Below are positions 16,034 to 24,625 of a stretch of DNA of 41,441 nucleotides, piece by piece. The DNA comes from a virus, in the IMG/VR virus record IMGVR_UViG_3300036832_000646, positions 1 through 41,441 of that record. One strand, written 5' to 3'. Numbering within the stretch: the first letter of the stretch is position 1; each line of letters begins with the position of its first letter. The translations under genes and the position numbers were made by a program. Below the pieces are notes generated by a model that ran no database searches, was not told the DNA's origin, and worked only from the letters and a program-made list of their open reading frames with translations.

Positions 16034-16339
16034 ATGGCCGATGTCGTCGCGGTCTGCCGGCGCACTGACTACACGCTGACGGTGGAGCGCCACGAGGACA
16101 ACCTCTGGGCACACGCCGAGGTCCGCCGCTGGAGCCACACGGTAGCCCGCACCCTGAAGCGCGATGTCGATACGCTGATTGCCGAACTGGGGCCGGTTGC
16201 GATCACGCCAACCGAGGACCGGGCCAGCGGCGTGGGCTACGAGACATTCCGCAAGTTCGCGGCGTTCTGCGGCTTCGGGTTCTACCGGACCAAGACGGTC
16301 GATGGAGTGAGACGCGCCATCTACGCGCGGTGGAGATAG
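16034..16339 (+). CDS. Hypothetical protein, weak GNAT resemblance
   Basis: 101 residues. Visible features are HEDNLWAHAEVRRWSHTVARTLKRD and the C-terminal ETFRKFAAFCGFGFYRTKTVDG. A helix ending in a GF-aromatic pair resembles the last part of GNAT acetyltransferases and of a small protein often found just before podovirus ejection genes. No acetyl-CoA P-loop is evident, so enzymatic activity is doubtful. Confidence 0.5.
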   Translation: MADVVAVCRRTDYTLTVERHEDNLWAHAEVRRWSHTVARTLKRDVDTLIAELGPVAITPTEDRASGVGYETFRKFAAFCGFGFYRTKTVDGVRRAIYARWR

Positions 16340-16342
16340 ACG

Positions 16343-17101
16343 ATGGGCGGCATCATCTCGGGCATTGGCTCGATCATCGGCGGCAGTCAGGCGTCGTCGG
16401 CCGACAAGGCCGCCTCGAACCTCGCGCAGACGGCTTATCAGACCGCGAGCACCGACCTGACGCCCTACATTTCGGCCGGAGACACCGCTGAGAGCAGTGC
16501 GCTGGCATTAGCGACCGGCAGCCCGACCGGCGGCGGTACCGACTACGTCAGCCAGGCGGCCGGCATGCAGCCCGGTCAGATGACGCAGGCGGAACTCGAG
16601 AAGACGCCAGGTTATCAGTGGCAGTTGGGCCAGGGGCTCAAGGCGGTCCAGTCGGCTGCGGCGGCCAAGGGCCTCGGGGTATCGGGATCGTCGCTCAAAG
16701 GGGCGGCCACATACGCGACGGGATTGGCGAATAGTAACTACCAGCAGCAGTTCAACAATGCACAGCAGCGGTTCACCAACTCGCTCAGCCTCAACACCGC
16801 GCAGCAGGGCAACCTGACCAACCAGTTCAACCGGCTGAACGCCCTGACCACGACCGGCGAGAGTGCGGCGAAAGACCTGGCCACCACTGGCGCGCAGTAC
16901 ACCAACACCGCGGCGACCGCGCTGGAGAACGCCGGCACGGCACAGTCGCAAGGCACCCAGGGGCTGGCGACCGGCATCGGTAACACCCTGACCAGCGTGG
17001 GCACCGCGTCCAACTCGCAGGGTAACTCGCTTTACGCGACCCTCGGCAACATTCTCGGCAATGCGCTGTCCGGCAGCGGCAGCGGCGACACCAAATACTA
17101 G
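16343..17101 (+). CDS. Probable DNA ejection protein (small)
   Basis: 252 residues rich in Gly, Ala, Ser, Gln and Asn. The N-terminus is a glycine-zipper-like hydrophobic segment (GGIISGIGSIIGGSQ). The core carries TPGYQWQLGQGLKAVQSAAA then LGVSGSSLKGAATYATGLAN, a pattern recurring in podovirus proteins of this locus. It is first of three probable internal proteins that would leave the head with the DNA and form a conduit across the envelope. Confidence 0.65.
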   Translation: MGGIISGIGSIIGGSQASSADKAASNLAQTAYQTASTDLTPYISAGDTAESSALALATGSPTGGGTDYVSQAAGMQPGQMTQAELEKTPGYQWQLGQGLKAVQSAAAAKGLGVSGSSLKGAATYATGLANSNYQQQFNNAQQRFTNSLSLNTAQQGNLTNQFNRLNALTTTGESAAKDLATTGAQYTNTAATALENAGTAQSQGTQGLATGIGNTLTSVGTASNSQGNSLYATLGNILGNALSGSGSGDTKY

Positions 17102-17110
17102 GACCACGCC

Positions 17111-18724
17111 ATGAGCGGCCTCATCGACTACAGCTACCTCAACCCGGTAAAGCCCACCGATCCGACGACCGAAGCCAACAACTGGCTGGACCTGCGTAAC
17201 AAGCAGATGCAGCTGCAGCAGCAGAATGCCAATGCGTTGGCAGGGCAGGCGGCACAGGGCGCCATCGACCCCAGCACCGGAGAGTTCAACCCGAACACCT
17301 ACCGCACGCTGTTGCAGCAGGCAGGTCCGAAGGCGGCGCTGGCCGCGCAGGCGGGACTGGCCAACACGCAAACCATCAGTTCCAACGAACTTGAGCAGCA
17401 GCGCGCGAAATGGAACATGGTCCATAGTGCTGCCGGGGCGCTGCTCGACCTGCCGAACCCCTCGCGGGATGACGCCGTAAGAGCGGTGAACAGCATCCCA
17501 GGTCTTTCGGACGCCGACCGCCAGCGTGCCATTGCCACCATTCCACAGGACAGCGCGGGCATAAAGATATGGGCTGCGCAGCATCAGTTGACCGGGCTGC
17601 AGATGGAGAACCAGATCCAGCAGCAATCTGGCACTACAGGCACGGCGACAGCACCGGGCGGTGCATTGATTGGCACGCAACAGGCCCCGGCACGCAAAGG
17701 CGGCGCCATTTCCGCGCCCGCGCAGCATGGCGTCCAGCAGGGCATGACCCCGGCCGAGGGGGCTCAGCCGGTGACGTACACCGACAAGAACAACGTCACA
17801 CAGCACACGACGCTGCAGGAATACGGCAACGCCGTTAACAGGGGCGACGCGCGCGGGCCTGCGTATGACGCCAACGGCCGCCCAGTGCAGTTGCCAGGAG
17901 GGGGTGGCAGTGGCTCGTCCACAGCAGTTCCTCCAGCGCCGCCAGGCGCCACGGTGCGCAGCCCAGGCTCCTACCAGCCACGCGGTGGAGGGGGCGCCCC
18001 GAATGCTACGGCGCCACCCGCCGCAGCGCCCGCAACCCCAGCGTCCGACCAGCCCCAGCCTAGATCGATCTCTGGCCCGGAGACGGGCGAGGCCGGGCAG
18101 AAGGAACAATCAGCCACCCAGTTTGCCGCAGCACGCGATGCCGCCGGCAACTACCAGCAACGCCTCTGGCCGATGGTGCAGTCCTACCATCTGCTGGCAG
18201 GCGGCGATGTCACCACAGGGCAGGGCGCTGACTTCACCAACAAGGTCAAAAGCTACTTGCAGACACTTGGCACGATCTTCACGCCCGCCGACATGCAGAG
18301 CATTCAGCAGGCCGATTTCGACAAACTTGGCAAGTATCTGCAGCAGGCAGTGAATGCGCAGCCATTCGCCGCGGGCACCAACGACAAGCTGGCAGCTGCA
18401 ATCACCGGCAGCCCGAACACCCACATCTCGACGCTTGCCAACAAGGACGTTGTCTCCGCGATGATCGCGCAGGAGCGCATGAAGCAGGCCGCTTATCTCG
18501 ACTTCACCGACCAGGGACAGCCGGCCAACAAGTGGGGAGACTTTCTGGCGAAGTGGCAGACCACACACGATCCGCGCGCATTCTTAACCGACATGATCGG
18601 TGACGACAGCAAGCTGAAGAAAATGTTTGCCAGCATGTCGCCGTCTGAGCGGACGGCCTACGCGAACACAATGGCCCTGATTAAAGGCCACCCGGATGTC
18701 ATGAATATGTCCGCGATGCCCTGA
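17111..18724 (+). CDS. Probable internal virion / ejection protein (medium)
   Basis: 537 residues. An N-terminal LIDYSYLNPVKPTDP, Gln-rich helices (LRNKQMQLQQQNANALAGQ), a low-complexity Pro/Gly/Ala centre at about residues 190-320, and a helical C-terminal third (AAYLDFTDQGQPANKWGDFLAKW). Length, composition and place between two other ejection-type genes fit a P22 gp20-like role. No enzymatic motif seen. The stop overlaps the next ATG. Confidence 0.6.
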   Translation: MSGLIDYSYLNPVKPTDPTTEANNWLDLRNKQMQLQQQNANALAGQAAQGAIDPSTGEFNPNTYRTLLQQAGPKAALAAQAGLANTQTISSNELEQQRAKWNMVHSAAGALLDLPNPSRDDAVRAVNSIPGLSDADRQRAIATIPQDSAGIKIWAAQHQLTGLQMENQIQQQSGTTGTATAPGGALIGTQQAPARKGGAISAPAQHGVQQGMTPAEGAQPVTYTDKNNVTQHTTLQEYGNAVNRGDARGPAYDANGRPVQLPGGGGSGSSTAVPPAPPGATVRSPGSYQPRGGGGAPNATAPPAAAPATPASDQPQPRSISGPETGEAGQKEQSATQFAAARDAAGNYQQRLWPMVQSYHLLAGGDVTTGQGADFTNKVKSYLQTLGTIFTPADMQSIQQADFDKLGKYLQQAVNAQPFAAGTNDKLAAAITGSPNTHISTLANKDVVSAMIAQERMKQAAYLDFTDQGQPANKWGDFLAKWQTTHDPRAFLTDMIGDDSKLKKMFASMSPSERTAYANTMALIKGHPDVMNMSAMP

Positions 18725-19614
18725 TGCCGACCGACGACTATGATGACCTGTTCGACCAGTGGGGGCAGTCGTTCAACGTCGACCCGCAGTTGGCCAAGTC
18801 GGTATTCCAGCAGGAAAGCGACGGAGGCAAGACGAATCCCGCCAACCCGATGGGCATCACGCCAGAAACCGCCACGAAGGTGGCGCAGCAGATGGGATGG
18901 AATTCGAAGCAGGTCAATCTGGCGGACATGGGGTGGTCGGTGCCGATCGCCATGCGTGTGCTCGCCGATGGGCTGAATGCGACCCAGTCAGCGGACGGAG
19001 CCGTGGGCTACTACAACTCGGGCAGCACCGATCCGAAGAAGTGGAACCCAAACTACGTCGCCTCGATCGGCAAGATCTATCCAACCGCCGCGCTGAAGCC
19101 GCAGGGGCAGCAACAGATCCAGCAGCCGGATCAGAGCGGGCAACCGCCGGCAGACGGCAGCGGCATCGTGGACACTGCGGCCAGCCAGCTAGGGCAGACC
19201 AGCAGCGGCGTCGGTGACTTCCTGCGCAAGAACAATCAGAGCCTCGACCCGACACGGGCGAACTGGTGCGCGGCCTTCGTCAATGGCGTGCTGGATGCGA
19301 ACGGCGTCGAAGGCACGACCGGACCCGGCAAGAATGTTGCCACCGGCTTCCTGAACTGGGGCCAGCCGGTGCAGGGCGATCCACAGGCCGGCGATGTGCT
19401 GGTGCAACCGCGGGGGCATCCGGCGGGAGGCATCGGCGGTCATGTCGGGATCTTCGCGGGCCAGATCGCAGACGGTCAGCACGGCGAGGTCTATTACCTG
19501 ATGGAAAGCGGCAACTATGCCGGGAAAGTCTCCTATAGCTGGGAGCCGGCGAACTCGGTGGTGGCGCGCCGGGCTCCAGGCTCACAACCTCCGTCTCAAG
19601 TGGCGCAACGCTGA
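18724..19614 (+). CDS. Virion peptidoglycan hydrolase: transglycosylase plus NlpC/CHAP domain
   Basis: 296 residues with two domains. Residues about 10-125 look like an SLT lytic transglycosylase: FNVDPQLAKSVFQQESDGGKTNP with the Glu of QQES as likely catalyst, then GAVGYYNSGSTDPKKWNP. After a Gln/Pro linker, residues about 145-290 look like a CHAP/NlpC-type amidase or peptidase: NWCAAFVNGVLDANG (Cys nucleophile) and GGHVGIFAG (His). Cutting both glycan and peptide would locally open the wall for DNA entry. Its place among ejection genes argues for a virion enzyme rather than the endolysin. Confidence 0.75.
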   Translation: MPTDDYDDLFDQWGQSFNVDPQLAKSVFQQESDGGKTNPANPMGITPETATKVAQQMGWNSKQVNLADMGWSVPIAMRVLADGLNATQSADGAVGYYNSGSTDPKKWNPNYVASIGKIYPTAALKPQGQQQIQQPDQSGQPPADGSGIVDTAASQLGQTSSGVGDFLRKNNQSLDPTRANWCAAFVNGVLDANGVEGTTGPGKNVATGFLNWGQPVQGDPQAGDVLVQPRGHPAGGIGGHVGIFAGQIADGQHGEVYYLMESGNYAGKVSYSWEPANSVVARRAPGSQPPSQVAQR

Positions 19615-21392
19615 TGGCAGATGACGCACCCACCGTAGACGACCTGATGGCGCAGGCAAGGGCGCTGCGTGGTGGCGTCCAGGGGGCCGCGACAGGGGCG
19701 CCAGGAAGCTCGCAGGCGCCGTCGGCCGACGATCTGCTGGCACAGACGCGGGCAGTTGTGCCGGCCCGCACAGCTGCTCCGCAGACGCCACAGCAGCCAC
19801 CGACCACGCCGTTGGGTGTGGCGAAGAATGCCGCTGCCGCCGGGCAGGATATTACCGCTGGCATCCTGAATACGGCGGCCGATCCCACCTACAACCTCCT
19901 GATGCATCCCCTGGTGGTTGCCGGCGGCACAGCCTTCGATGCTGTCGCGCACGCGCTCGGTTATGCTGGCATGTCGCCGGAGCAGCGGGCTGACCTGTAC
20001 GGCATGCCGCAGCCGGGCCAAACACAGTTGCCGCCGGAACAGCAGCAGATCGGCACGCGCGTCGTCAATGCCCTAGACGCCGCCATTCCCGGACCGCAGG
20101 CAACCAATCTGCCGGCGTCACCAGCCGAGGCTGCGGTGCGCCGAGGTGTTGCTGGCGCGGGCACCATGGCGGCACTCGGGCCGGGCGGCCTAGTGCCGAT
20201 CGTGGCTGGTGGCGTGGCCTCTGCAGCCGCGCCGGAGGTAGCCAAGAATGTGCCGGACTGGCTTCAGCCTGGGACCGAGATGGCGGTCAATGCGCTGGCT
20301 CCTGGCGGGGCTGCGGCGCTTGAGGCGCGCTTCAGACCGGGGTCTGCTGTTCAGCCGACCGACGCCGCCACGGCGCAACTGGCCCGCAGCAAATACCAGA
20401 TCCCGATCGATGCCACCGACATCACGCCTGGCTCGACGTTCCGCACGCCTGAGTCGGTCCAGGCCAAGACTGCCGCGTGGCAGGGAAAGCTGGTCGAAGA
20501 GTTGGGGGAGAACCCAAACACGCCTGATGTGCTGAGCCGCAATCAGATCACCAACAAGGTGATGACCGACACCGCGGCCAGATCGGGGAAAGTGATGGAC
20601 GACGTTGCCAACCGCACTGATATCGGCCAGTTGCAGACCTACGGAGCGGTGACGAAACTGGCGGCCATCGACCATAGCCTGGATTTGGAGGCAATTAGCG
20701 ACGCCCAGAAATCCGCCATCCGGCGCAACATCGATCTGGTTCAGGACGCTGCCGCCAAGGGCAATGGCGTGATCAGCGGGAAGGACTATCAAGACCTCAC
20801 CAAAACAGACACGCCGCTAGATAGGCTGGCTAGTAACAGCGACCCAAACGTTGCGGCCATTGGCATGCAGATCAAGTCGGCGCTGGACGATGCGTTCCAG
20901 AAGTCGGCCTCTCCAGCAGACCAAGCGGCACTCACGCAGGCGCGGTATCAATGGCGGTTGATGAAGACGCTGCAGCCGCTGGTGGAACGCGCACAGGGCG
21001 GCAATATCGATCCAGGGCAGTTCATGACCCGAGCGATTGCTGCGTCGCGGAAACTCGACGGCTCGACCGGCGGGATGGCCTACACGGGCGGCGGCAACAT
21101 CGGCGAATTGGCACGCATCGGCGATCTGATAAAGCGCGGCCCGACGCCGACAGCAAGCTCGCTGCTAGGGGATGTCTTCAACCCCGCCGGTGGCGGCCTG
21201 CCGTACTATATCAACCCAAAGATGGCTGCCGCTGCGCACGTCGCGCAGGTCGTGGGCAAACAGGTTGCCGGCCCCTATCTCCGCAGCGGGTTCAACGCGC
21301 AGCGGGTCATCCAGAACGCGCTTCAGCCGCCAACAGCGGGCGGCGCGTTCCTGCAAGGGGCGTATGCCGGCGCTTTACAGCCGCCGTCTTAG
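19614..21392 (+). CDS. Probable internal virion / ejection protein (large)
   Basis: 592 residues, ATG overlapping the previous stop. Two short related helices open it (TVDDLMAQARAL, SADDLLAQTRAV). A hydrophobic Gly/Ala stretch near residues 185-215 (GTMAALGPGGLVPIVAGGVASAAA) could insert in a membrane. The rest is helical and charged. This is the pattern of P22 gp16-like ejection proteins. The end overlaps the convergent minus-strand gene by four bases. Confidence 0.6.
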   Translation: MADDAPTVDDLMAQARALRGGVQGAATGAPGSSQAPSADDLLAQTRAVVPARTAAPQTPQQPPTTPLGVAKNAAAAGQDITAGILNTAADPTYNLLMHPLVVAGGTAFDAVAHALGYAGMSPEQRADLYGMPQPGQTQLPPEQQQIGTRVVNALDAAIPGPQATNLPASPAEAAVRRGVAGAGTMAALGPGGLVPIVAGGVASAAAPEVAKNVPDWLQPGTEMAVNALAPGGAAALEARFRPGSAVQPTDAATAQLARSKYQIPIDATDITPGSTFRTPESVQAKTAAWQGKLVEELGENPNTPDVLSRNQITNKVMTDTAARSGKVMDDVANRTDIGQLQTYGAVTKLAAIDHSLDLEAISDAQKSAIRRNIDLVQDAAAKGNGVISGKDYQDLTKTDTPLDRLASNSDPNVAAIGMQIKSALDDAFQKSASPADQAALTQARYQWRLMKTLQPLVERAQGGNIDPGQFMTRAIAASRKLDGSTGGMAYTGGGNIGELARIGDLIKRGPTPTASSLLGDVFNPAGGGLPYYINPKMAAAAHVAQVVGKQVAGPYLRSGFNAQRVIQNALQPPTAGGAFLQGAYAGALQPPS

Positions 21393-21670
21393 AAGGTGGC
21401 GCTGAAGATCGGCGCCAGGACTGCCGTGACGACCAGGCAGACTGCCGCCGCCCAGGCGAACTCCGGCACCCAGCCACTGGTGAAGAACCGGTAAATCGCG
21501 CGTGGGGAATACCAGATGCCGAGAGCGATGAAGTAAGGCAGCCGGATCAGGAACCAGAGCAACTGCACCACCACGCCGAGGAGATGGGCGCCAGCGACGA
21601 AGATCAGTTGCCAGGCGATGATCGATAGCAGGACCGCACCGACGGCCCAGAAGATGGTCATGAACATCAC
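21389..21670 (-). CDS. Three-helix membrane protein, holin candidate
   Basis: 93 residues with about three hydrophobic segments (FWAVGAVLLSIIAWQLIFVAG, VVVQLLWFLIRLPYFIALGI, FAWAAAVCLVVTAVLAPIF). ATG at 21670 overlaps the stop of the upstream minus-strand gene. Last gene of a minus-strand operon that also carries a coiled-coil/TM protein and a secreted peptide. Size and topology fit a class I holin, but no family motif is recognised. Confidence 0.5.
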   Translation of the reverse strand: MMFMTIFWAVGAVLLSIIAWQLIFVAGAHLLGVVVQLLWFLIRLPYFIALGIWYSPRAIYRFFTSGWVPEFAWAAAVCLVVTAVLAPIFSATF

Positions 21671-21858
21671 ATCTTCCCCATCAGATGCTCTAGCCGCTCC
21701 AGCCGCTCGTCCATCCGATCCAGCCTTTGGTTGACACCGGCCAGTCCGATCTCCAGGCGGGCCAGCACCTCACTGACGCCGCACAGATCGGCCTGCAACC
21801 GCAAGATAACCGGTCTGATCTCGGTCGCTATGTACGACGCTGTATAGATGTCGCTCAT
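21667..21858 (-). CDS. Short coiled-coil protein
   Basis: 63 residues from ATG 21858; a longer frame to 21933 exists but starts inside the neighbour. The sequence MSDIYTASYIATEIRPVI is followed by a regular heptad coiled coil (LARLEIGLAGVNQRLDRMDERLERLEHLM). The coiled coil resembles that of the XhlA-like protein upstream, so the two may pair. No membrane segment. Confidence 0.5.
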   Translation of the reverse strand: MSDIYTASYIATEIRPVILRLQADLCGVSEVLARLEIGLAGVNQRLDRMDERLERLEHLMGKM

Positions 21859-22073
21859 ATCCAGTGAAATCCATGCGCCATGACGCCAAGGAGAGCGGCG
21901 AGGCCGCCTAGCATCCAATAGAAGTTCGTCCACAGGCGGCTGTTCAGTTTGTCTAGCTTGTCCTCGACCCTGTCTAGCCGCTGATCGATCCGCGCCAGAC
22001 CATCCCGCACCTCACGGGCGATCTGCTCCAGCACGGCGACCCGCGGCAGCAAGTCGTTGGTCGTGTCGCTCAC
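21855..22073 (-). CDS. XhlA-like coiled-coil protein with C-terminal membrane anchor
   Basis: 72 residues from GTG 22073, with AGGGAG seven bases upstream deciding the start over the longer ATG 22130 frame. A heptad coiled coil (VAVLEQIAREVRDGLARIDQ, RVEDKLDKLNSRL) is followed by a single C-terminal helix (FYWMLGGLAALLGVMAHGF). This is the layout of haemolysin XhlA-type proteins that work with holins. It lies in an operon of other small envelope proteins. Confidence 0.55.
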   Translation of the reverse strand: MSDTTNDLLPRVAVLEQIAREVRDGLARIDQRLDRVEDKLDKLNSRLWTNFYWMLGGLAALLGVMAHGFHWI

Positions 22074-22089
22074 CGCGGGTCTCCCTGGG

Positions 22090-22221
22090 TCAGAAGCAGG
22101 AACGTGTGCAGGTACGGTAGCCGCCGCCACCGTTGCAGGTCGTGGTGCAGCTCTGGTAGGCGCTGGCCACCTGCGCAGAGAGCGCGACAGCGATCAGTGC
22201 CAGAGCAAAGATAATCTTCAT
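22090..22221 (-). CDS. Secreted cysteine-rich micropeptide
   Basis: 43 residues. A clear signal peptide (MKIIFALALIAVALSAQVAS, ending VASA) leaves a mature part of about 22 residues with four cysteines in two similar halves: SCTTTC, a Gly run, then TCTRSC. SD AAGGA lies upstream of the ATG. Four cysteines in a mature peptide this short would allow two disulfides or metal binding in the periplasm. It lies between an RHH regulator and XhlA-like gene. No family recognised. Confidence 0.6.
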   Translation of the reverse strand: MKIIFALALIAVALSAQVASAYQSCTTTCNGGGGYRTCTRSCF

Positions 22222-22244
22222 GGTCAGTATCCTTGTGTGAGTGA

Positions 22245-22379
22245 TTAAATCTTTCGCTTTTCGTCTATGATCCGGCGAACCAACTCGCCTACGCTCAACC
22301 CCAGCCGCTTTGCTTCACGCTCCAGCCATGTGAGTTGCGGCACGGTTACTGTGACGTAGATGCGCGGGTTGCTGCTCAT
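22245..22379 (-). CDS. Ribbon-helix-helix regulator
   Basis: 44 residues from ATG 22379. The beta strand RIYVTVTVPQLTWLE followed by two helices (REAKRLGLSVGELVRRIID) is the classic CopG/Arc RHH layout, which dimerises and inserts its strand in the DNA major groove. First gene of the minus-strand operon, so it may regulate that operon or the divergent gene at 22425; only 45 bp separate the two starts. Confidence 0.65.
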   Translation of the reverse strand: MSSNPRIYVTVTVPQLTWLEREAKRLGLSVGELVRRIIDEKRKI

Positions 22380-22424
22380 GACTCGGATATGCTGCACATC
22401 TGGCACATAGTCAAGGATAATCCG

Positions 22425-24134
22425 ATGCCCATAAGCGTTCCGACGGCCGAGGAGTTCGAGGGGCTTAAGGCAACCGTCGAGGCGTTGCAGTCGGCGGCGC
22501 TCGAGCATGATCAGGCCATAGACGACCTGAACGCCCGCGTGGCGGCGCTGGAGCAGGACAGCGGCAGGCCAGACCGGCCTGACCGCCCCGACCCGCCCGA
22601 CCCAGGCGGGCCGCCAGTCGTCACAGTCCACATGGACGGCGTTGACTATGTGTATGATCAGGACGACGGCACTGACCTCGGCGACTACGTAGACCCGGAC
22701 GGCCGGTTCGTCATGTCCTGTGTGCGCGTGCGTTTCGCCGACTGCCCACTGGTGGTGGACTTCCGCGCCACCGCGGCCTGGTCCTGCGTCGTGTTCGAGT
22801 ATTCAGACCCACTCAATGGCAACTGCCCGAACCTGGCCTACACGGTGACAATCAAAGGCGAGACGATCGAGGTCAGCGATCACTGGGCCAATGCCAGCTG
22901 GCGTCGGCAGTCCGGGCCGTGGCCGCATCCGCTGACCCCGCTGGCCACGCTCTACGAGCGCAAGCTGCTGCCGCGCCACGACGGCGCCCTGGCGTTGGGC
23001 AAAGCGGGCAACCTCACGAATGTCCACGATGCCCCACCCATGTCGTTGTGCGGGTTCACCCCCGACATGCCCGCGACCGGCGGCAGGGCCGACATCGGCG
23101 TGCTCACCGGCTGGCAGGGCGAGTGGGCCTGCACCGAGGGGTCCGATATGCTGAAGACCGTCATCGTGCAAGGCGAGGCGAGCTTCAACTGGAAATTCCG
23201 CGACAAGGATACGGGCGCGATCTTCGATGCGATCAAGACGTATCCACAGGCCAGCTTGCACTGGGGAAACGGGCCGAGCGGTAACCCCCAACTGTACCAC
23301 GGCACCGGCTATCACCCCGGCCTCGACAGCGCGCATTCCCCAGCCTGCTACTATGTGCCGTTCGTGCTCACCGGCGACCCGTATTTCCTGGAATACCATC
23401 AGGGCGCGGTGATGTATCATTTCTGCGAAATCGCGCGGAACACCAGCACGGTCGTGGGCAGCGAGCAGATCAGAGGCGTGGCGTGGAGCCTCCGTTACTT
23501 GTTCCAGGCCGCGATCGCGACGCCGGATGACGTGCCATCGTGGATACTGTCCAAGAGCATCTTCGTGGACGAGCTCGAGCGCCAGCGTGGGCTGCTTGAT
23601 GCCCGGCAGCGCGATGGTTGGGTGTACCGGGATTTCGCCCACATCATCGACAGCTATGGCCGCTGGCAGCACGCTTGGTGGCAGAGCGACTATGCCACCG
23701 CGATCGTGGCGTGGATTTCGATGCACGACGATAGATGGGCGCAGCAACGGGACTGGATGGTCGAAGGGATCGCTGGCCGATCCGATCCGACCTCCGGCTG
23801 GTGCCCAGGCTATCCGACCAGCTACTGGACCAACACGACCAACAAAAATGACTGGTATCCTGAAGGGAGCTTCCGCAGCTGGGCCGAGGCGTGGGACTAC
23901 AATGCCCACAACGTCTACACCGACACGCCCGGCGGCGTGTGCCCGACGCTCGAGGCGACGCTGAGCAAGAACACCACCTACGACTATTTCAGTGCGATGA
24001 TGCATGCCCTGCGGTTGTCGGCGCAGGCCGGCAGCGAGCAGGCGTTGCCCGCGCTGGAGCGTCTCACTGGGCCGTGGGAGCAGGGCCTGATGCAGTATGG
24101 ATTTACCGAGTACAAGTACTGTGCGGATTCGTAA
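22425..24134 (+). CDS. Candidate glycan-active spike protein, alpha/alpha-toroid-like
   Basis: 569 residues from ATG 22425 behind AAGGA. The N-terminus is a coiled coil (EEFEGLKATVEALQSAALEH) ending in a repetitive RPDRPDRPDPPDPGGPP hinge. A beta region around residues 65-150 is followed by a large helical domain. HSPACYYVPFVLTGDPYFLEY, QIRGVAWSLRYLFQAA, YGRWQHAWWQSDYATAIVAW and AEAWDYNAHNVY recall the repeated helix pairs and aromatic clefts of (alpha/alpha)n polysaccharide lyases and hydrolases. A trimeric depolymerase or receptor-binding spike is inferred. Catalytic residues cannot be named from the sequence alone. Confidence 0.5.
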   Translation: MPISVPTAEEFEGLKATVEALQSAALEHDQAIDDLNARVAALEQDSGRPDRPDRPDPPDPGGPPVVTVHMDGVDYVYDQDDGTDLGDYVDPDGRFVMSCVRVRFADCPLVVDFRATAAWSCVVFEYSDPLNGNCPNLAYTVTIKGETIEVSDHWANASWRRQSGPWPHPLTPLATLYERKLLPRHDGALALGKAGNLTNVHDAPPMSLCGFTPDMPATGGRADIGVLTGWQGEWACTEGSDMLKTVIVQGEASFNWKFRDKDTGAIFDAIKTYPQASLHWGNGPSGNPQLYHGTGYHPGLDSAHSPACYYVPFVLTGDPYFLEYHQGAVMYHFCEIARNTSTVVGSEQIRGVAWSLRYLFQAAIATPDDVPSWILSKSIFVDELERQRGLLDARQRDGWVYRDFAHIIDSYGRWQHAWWQSDYATAIVAWISMHDDRWAQQRDWMVEGIAGRSDPTSGWCPGYPTSYWTNTTNKNDWYPEGSFRSWAEAWDYNAHNVYTDTPGGVCPTLEATLSKNTTYDYFSAMMHALRLSAQAGSEQALPALERLTGPWEQGLMQYGFTEYKYCADS

Positions 24135-24137
24135 CGA

Positions 24138-24602
24138 CTAGGGGAGCCACTTCCAGGTCCGTCTCGCCTGCACGTGACGTATGTGGTCAACACTCATCCC
24201 ATACTCGGCTGCCAGGGTTGCTGGCAGCATTTTGCCTTTAAGGCGGCGGATGCGCCTGACATCCGAGGGTCTGAGTCTCGCCAGCCATTGCTTGCTCCCT
24301 CGCGTAGAGCGTCCATGCGCAACGGTGTCCTCGCAGTTCTCTTTGCGCGTAGCCCATCTGAGATGACGAGGATTGACGCAAGTCCGTGTGCCGCAGGAAT
24401 GCGCTGCGTCGAGACGGCTTGTCGGCGGTGGGCCGTGCACTACCTCGCAGATGATACGATGCACAAGCCCGCTATAGCGGCCTTGCTGACTAACTCTACC
24501 GTATCCCTGAGTGGTAGCATATGGCCACAATAGGCACGCGTCCTGCTCTGTCTTCGCCGCCATTTCCAGGAAATCGCAGGCGGTCCCCCTTTTTGCTCTC
24601 AT
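24138..24602 (-). CDS. HNH homing-type endonuclease with C-terminal HTH
   Basis: 154 residues on the minus strand. The HNH_3-type core is plain: CLLWPYATTQGYGRV, GLVHRIICEVVHGPPP, AAHSCGTRTCVNPRHLRWAT and ENCEDTVAHGR. The two Cys-pairs and His/Asn/His residues for metal and catalysis are all kept. A C-terminal helix-turn-helix (MLPATLAAEYGMSVDHIRHV) likely adds DNA specificity. It lies antisense between two plus-strand genes, stopping four bases after the spike gene, which fits a mobile free-standing endonuclease. Confidence 0.8.
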   Translation of the reverse strand: MRAKRGTACDFLEMAAKTEQDACLLWPYATTQGYGRVSQQGRYSGLVHRIICEVVHGPPPTSRLDAAHSCGTRTCVNPRHLRWATRKENCEDTVAHGRSTRGSKQWLARLRPSDVRRIRRLKGKMLPATLAAEYGMSVDHIRHVQARRTWKWLP

Positions 24603-24625
24603 TCACAGGCTATAACAAAGGAGAC

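Noticed and set aside
16508-18109. 533-residue minus-strand open frame across the ejection genes
   Set aside because: Same cause; the plus-strand frames have protein-like composition, start overlaps and context.
22803-24005. 400-residue minus-strand open frame opposite the spike gene
   Set aside because: Composition typical of antisense GC-rich DNA, no start signal; the plus-strand protein has recognisable aromatic helical repeats.
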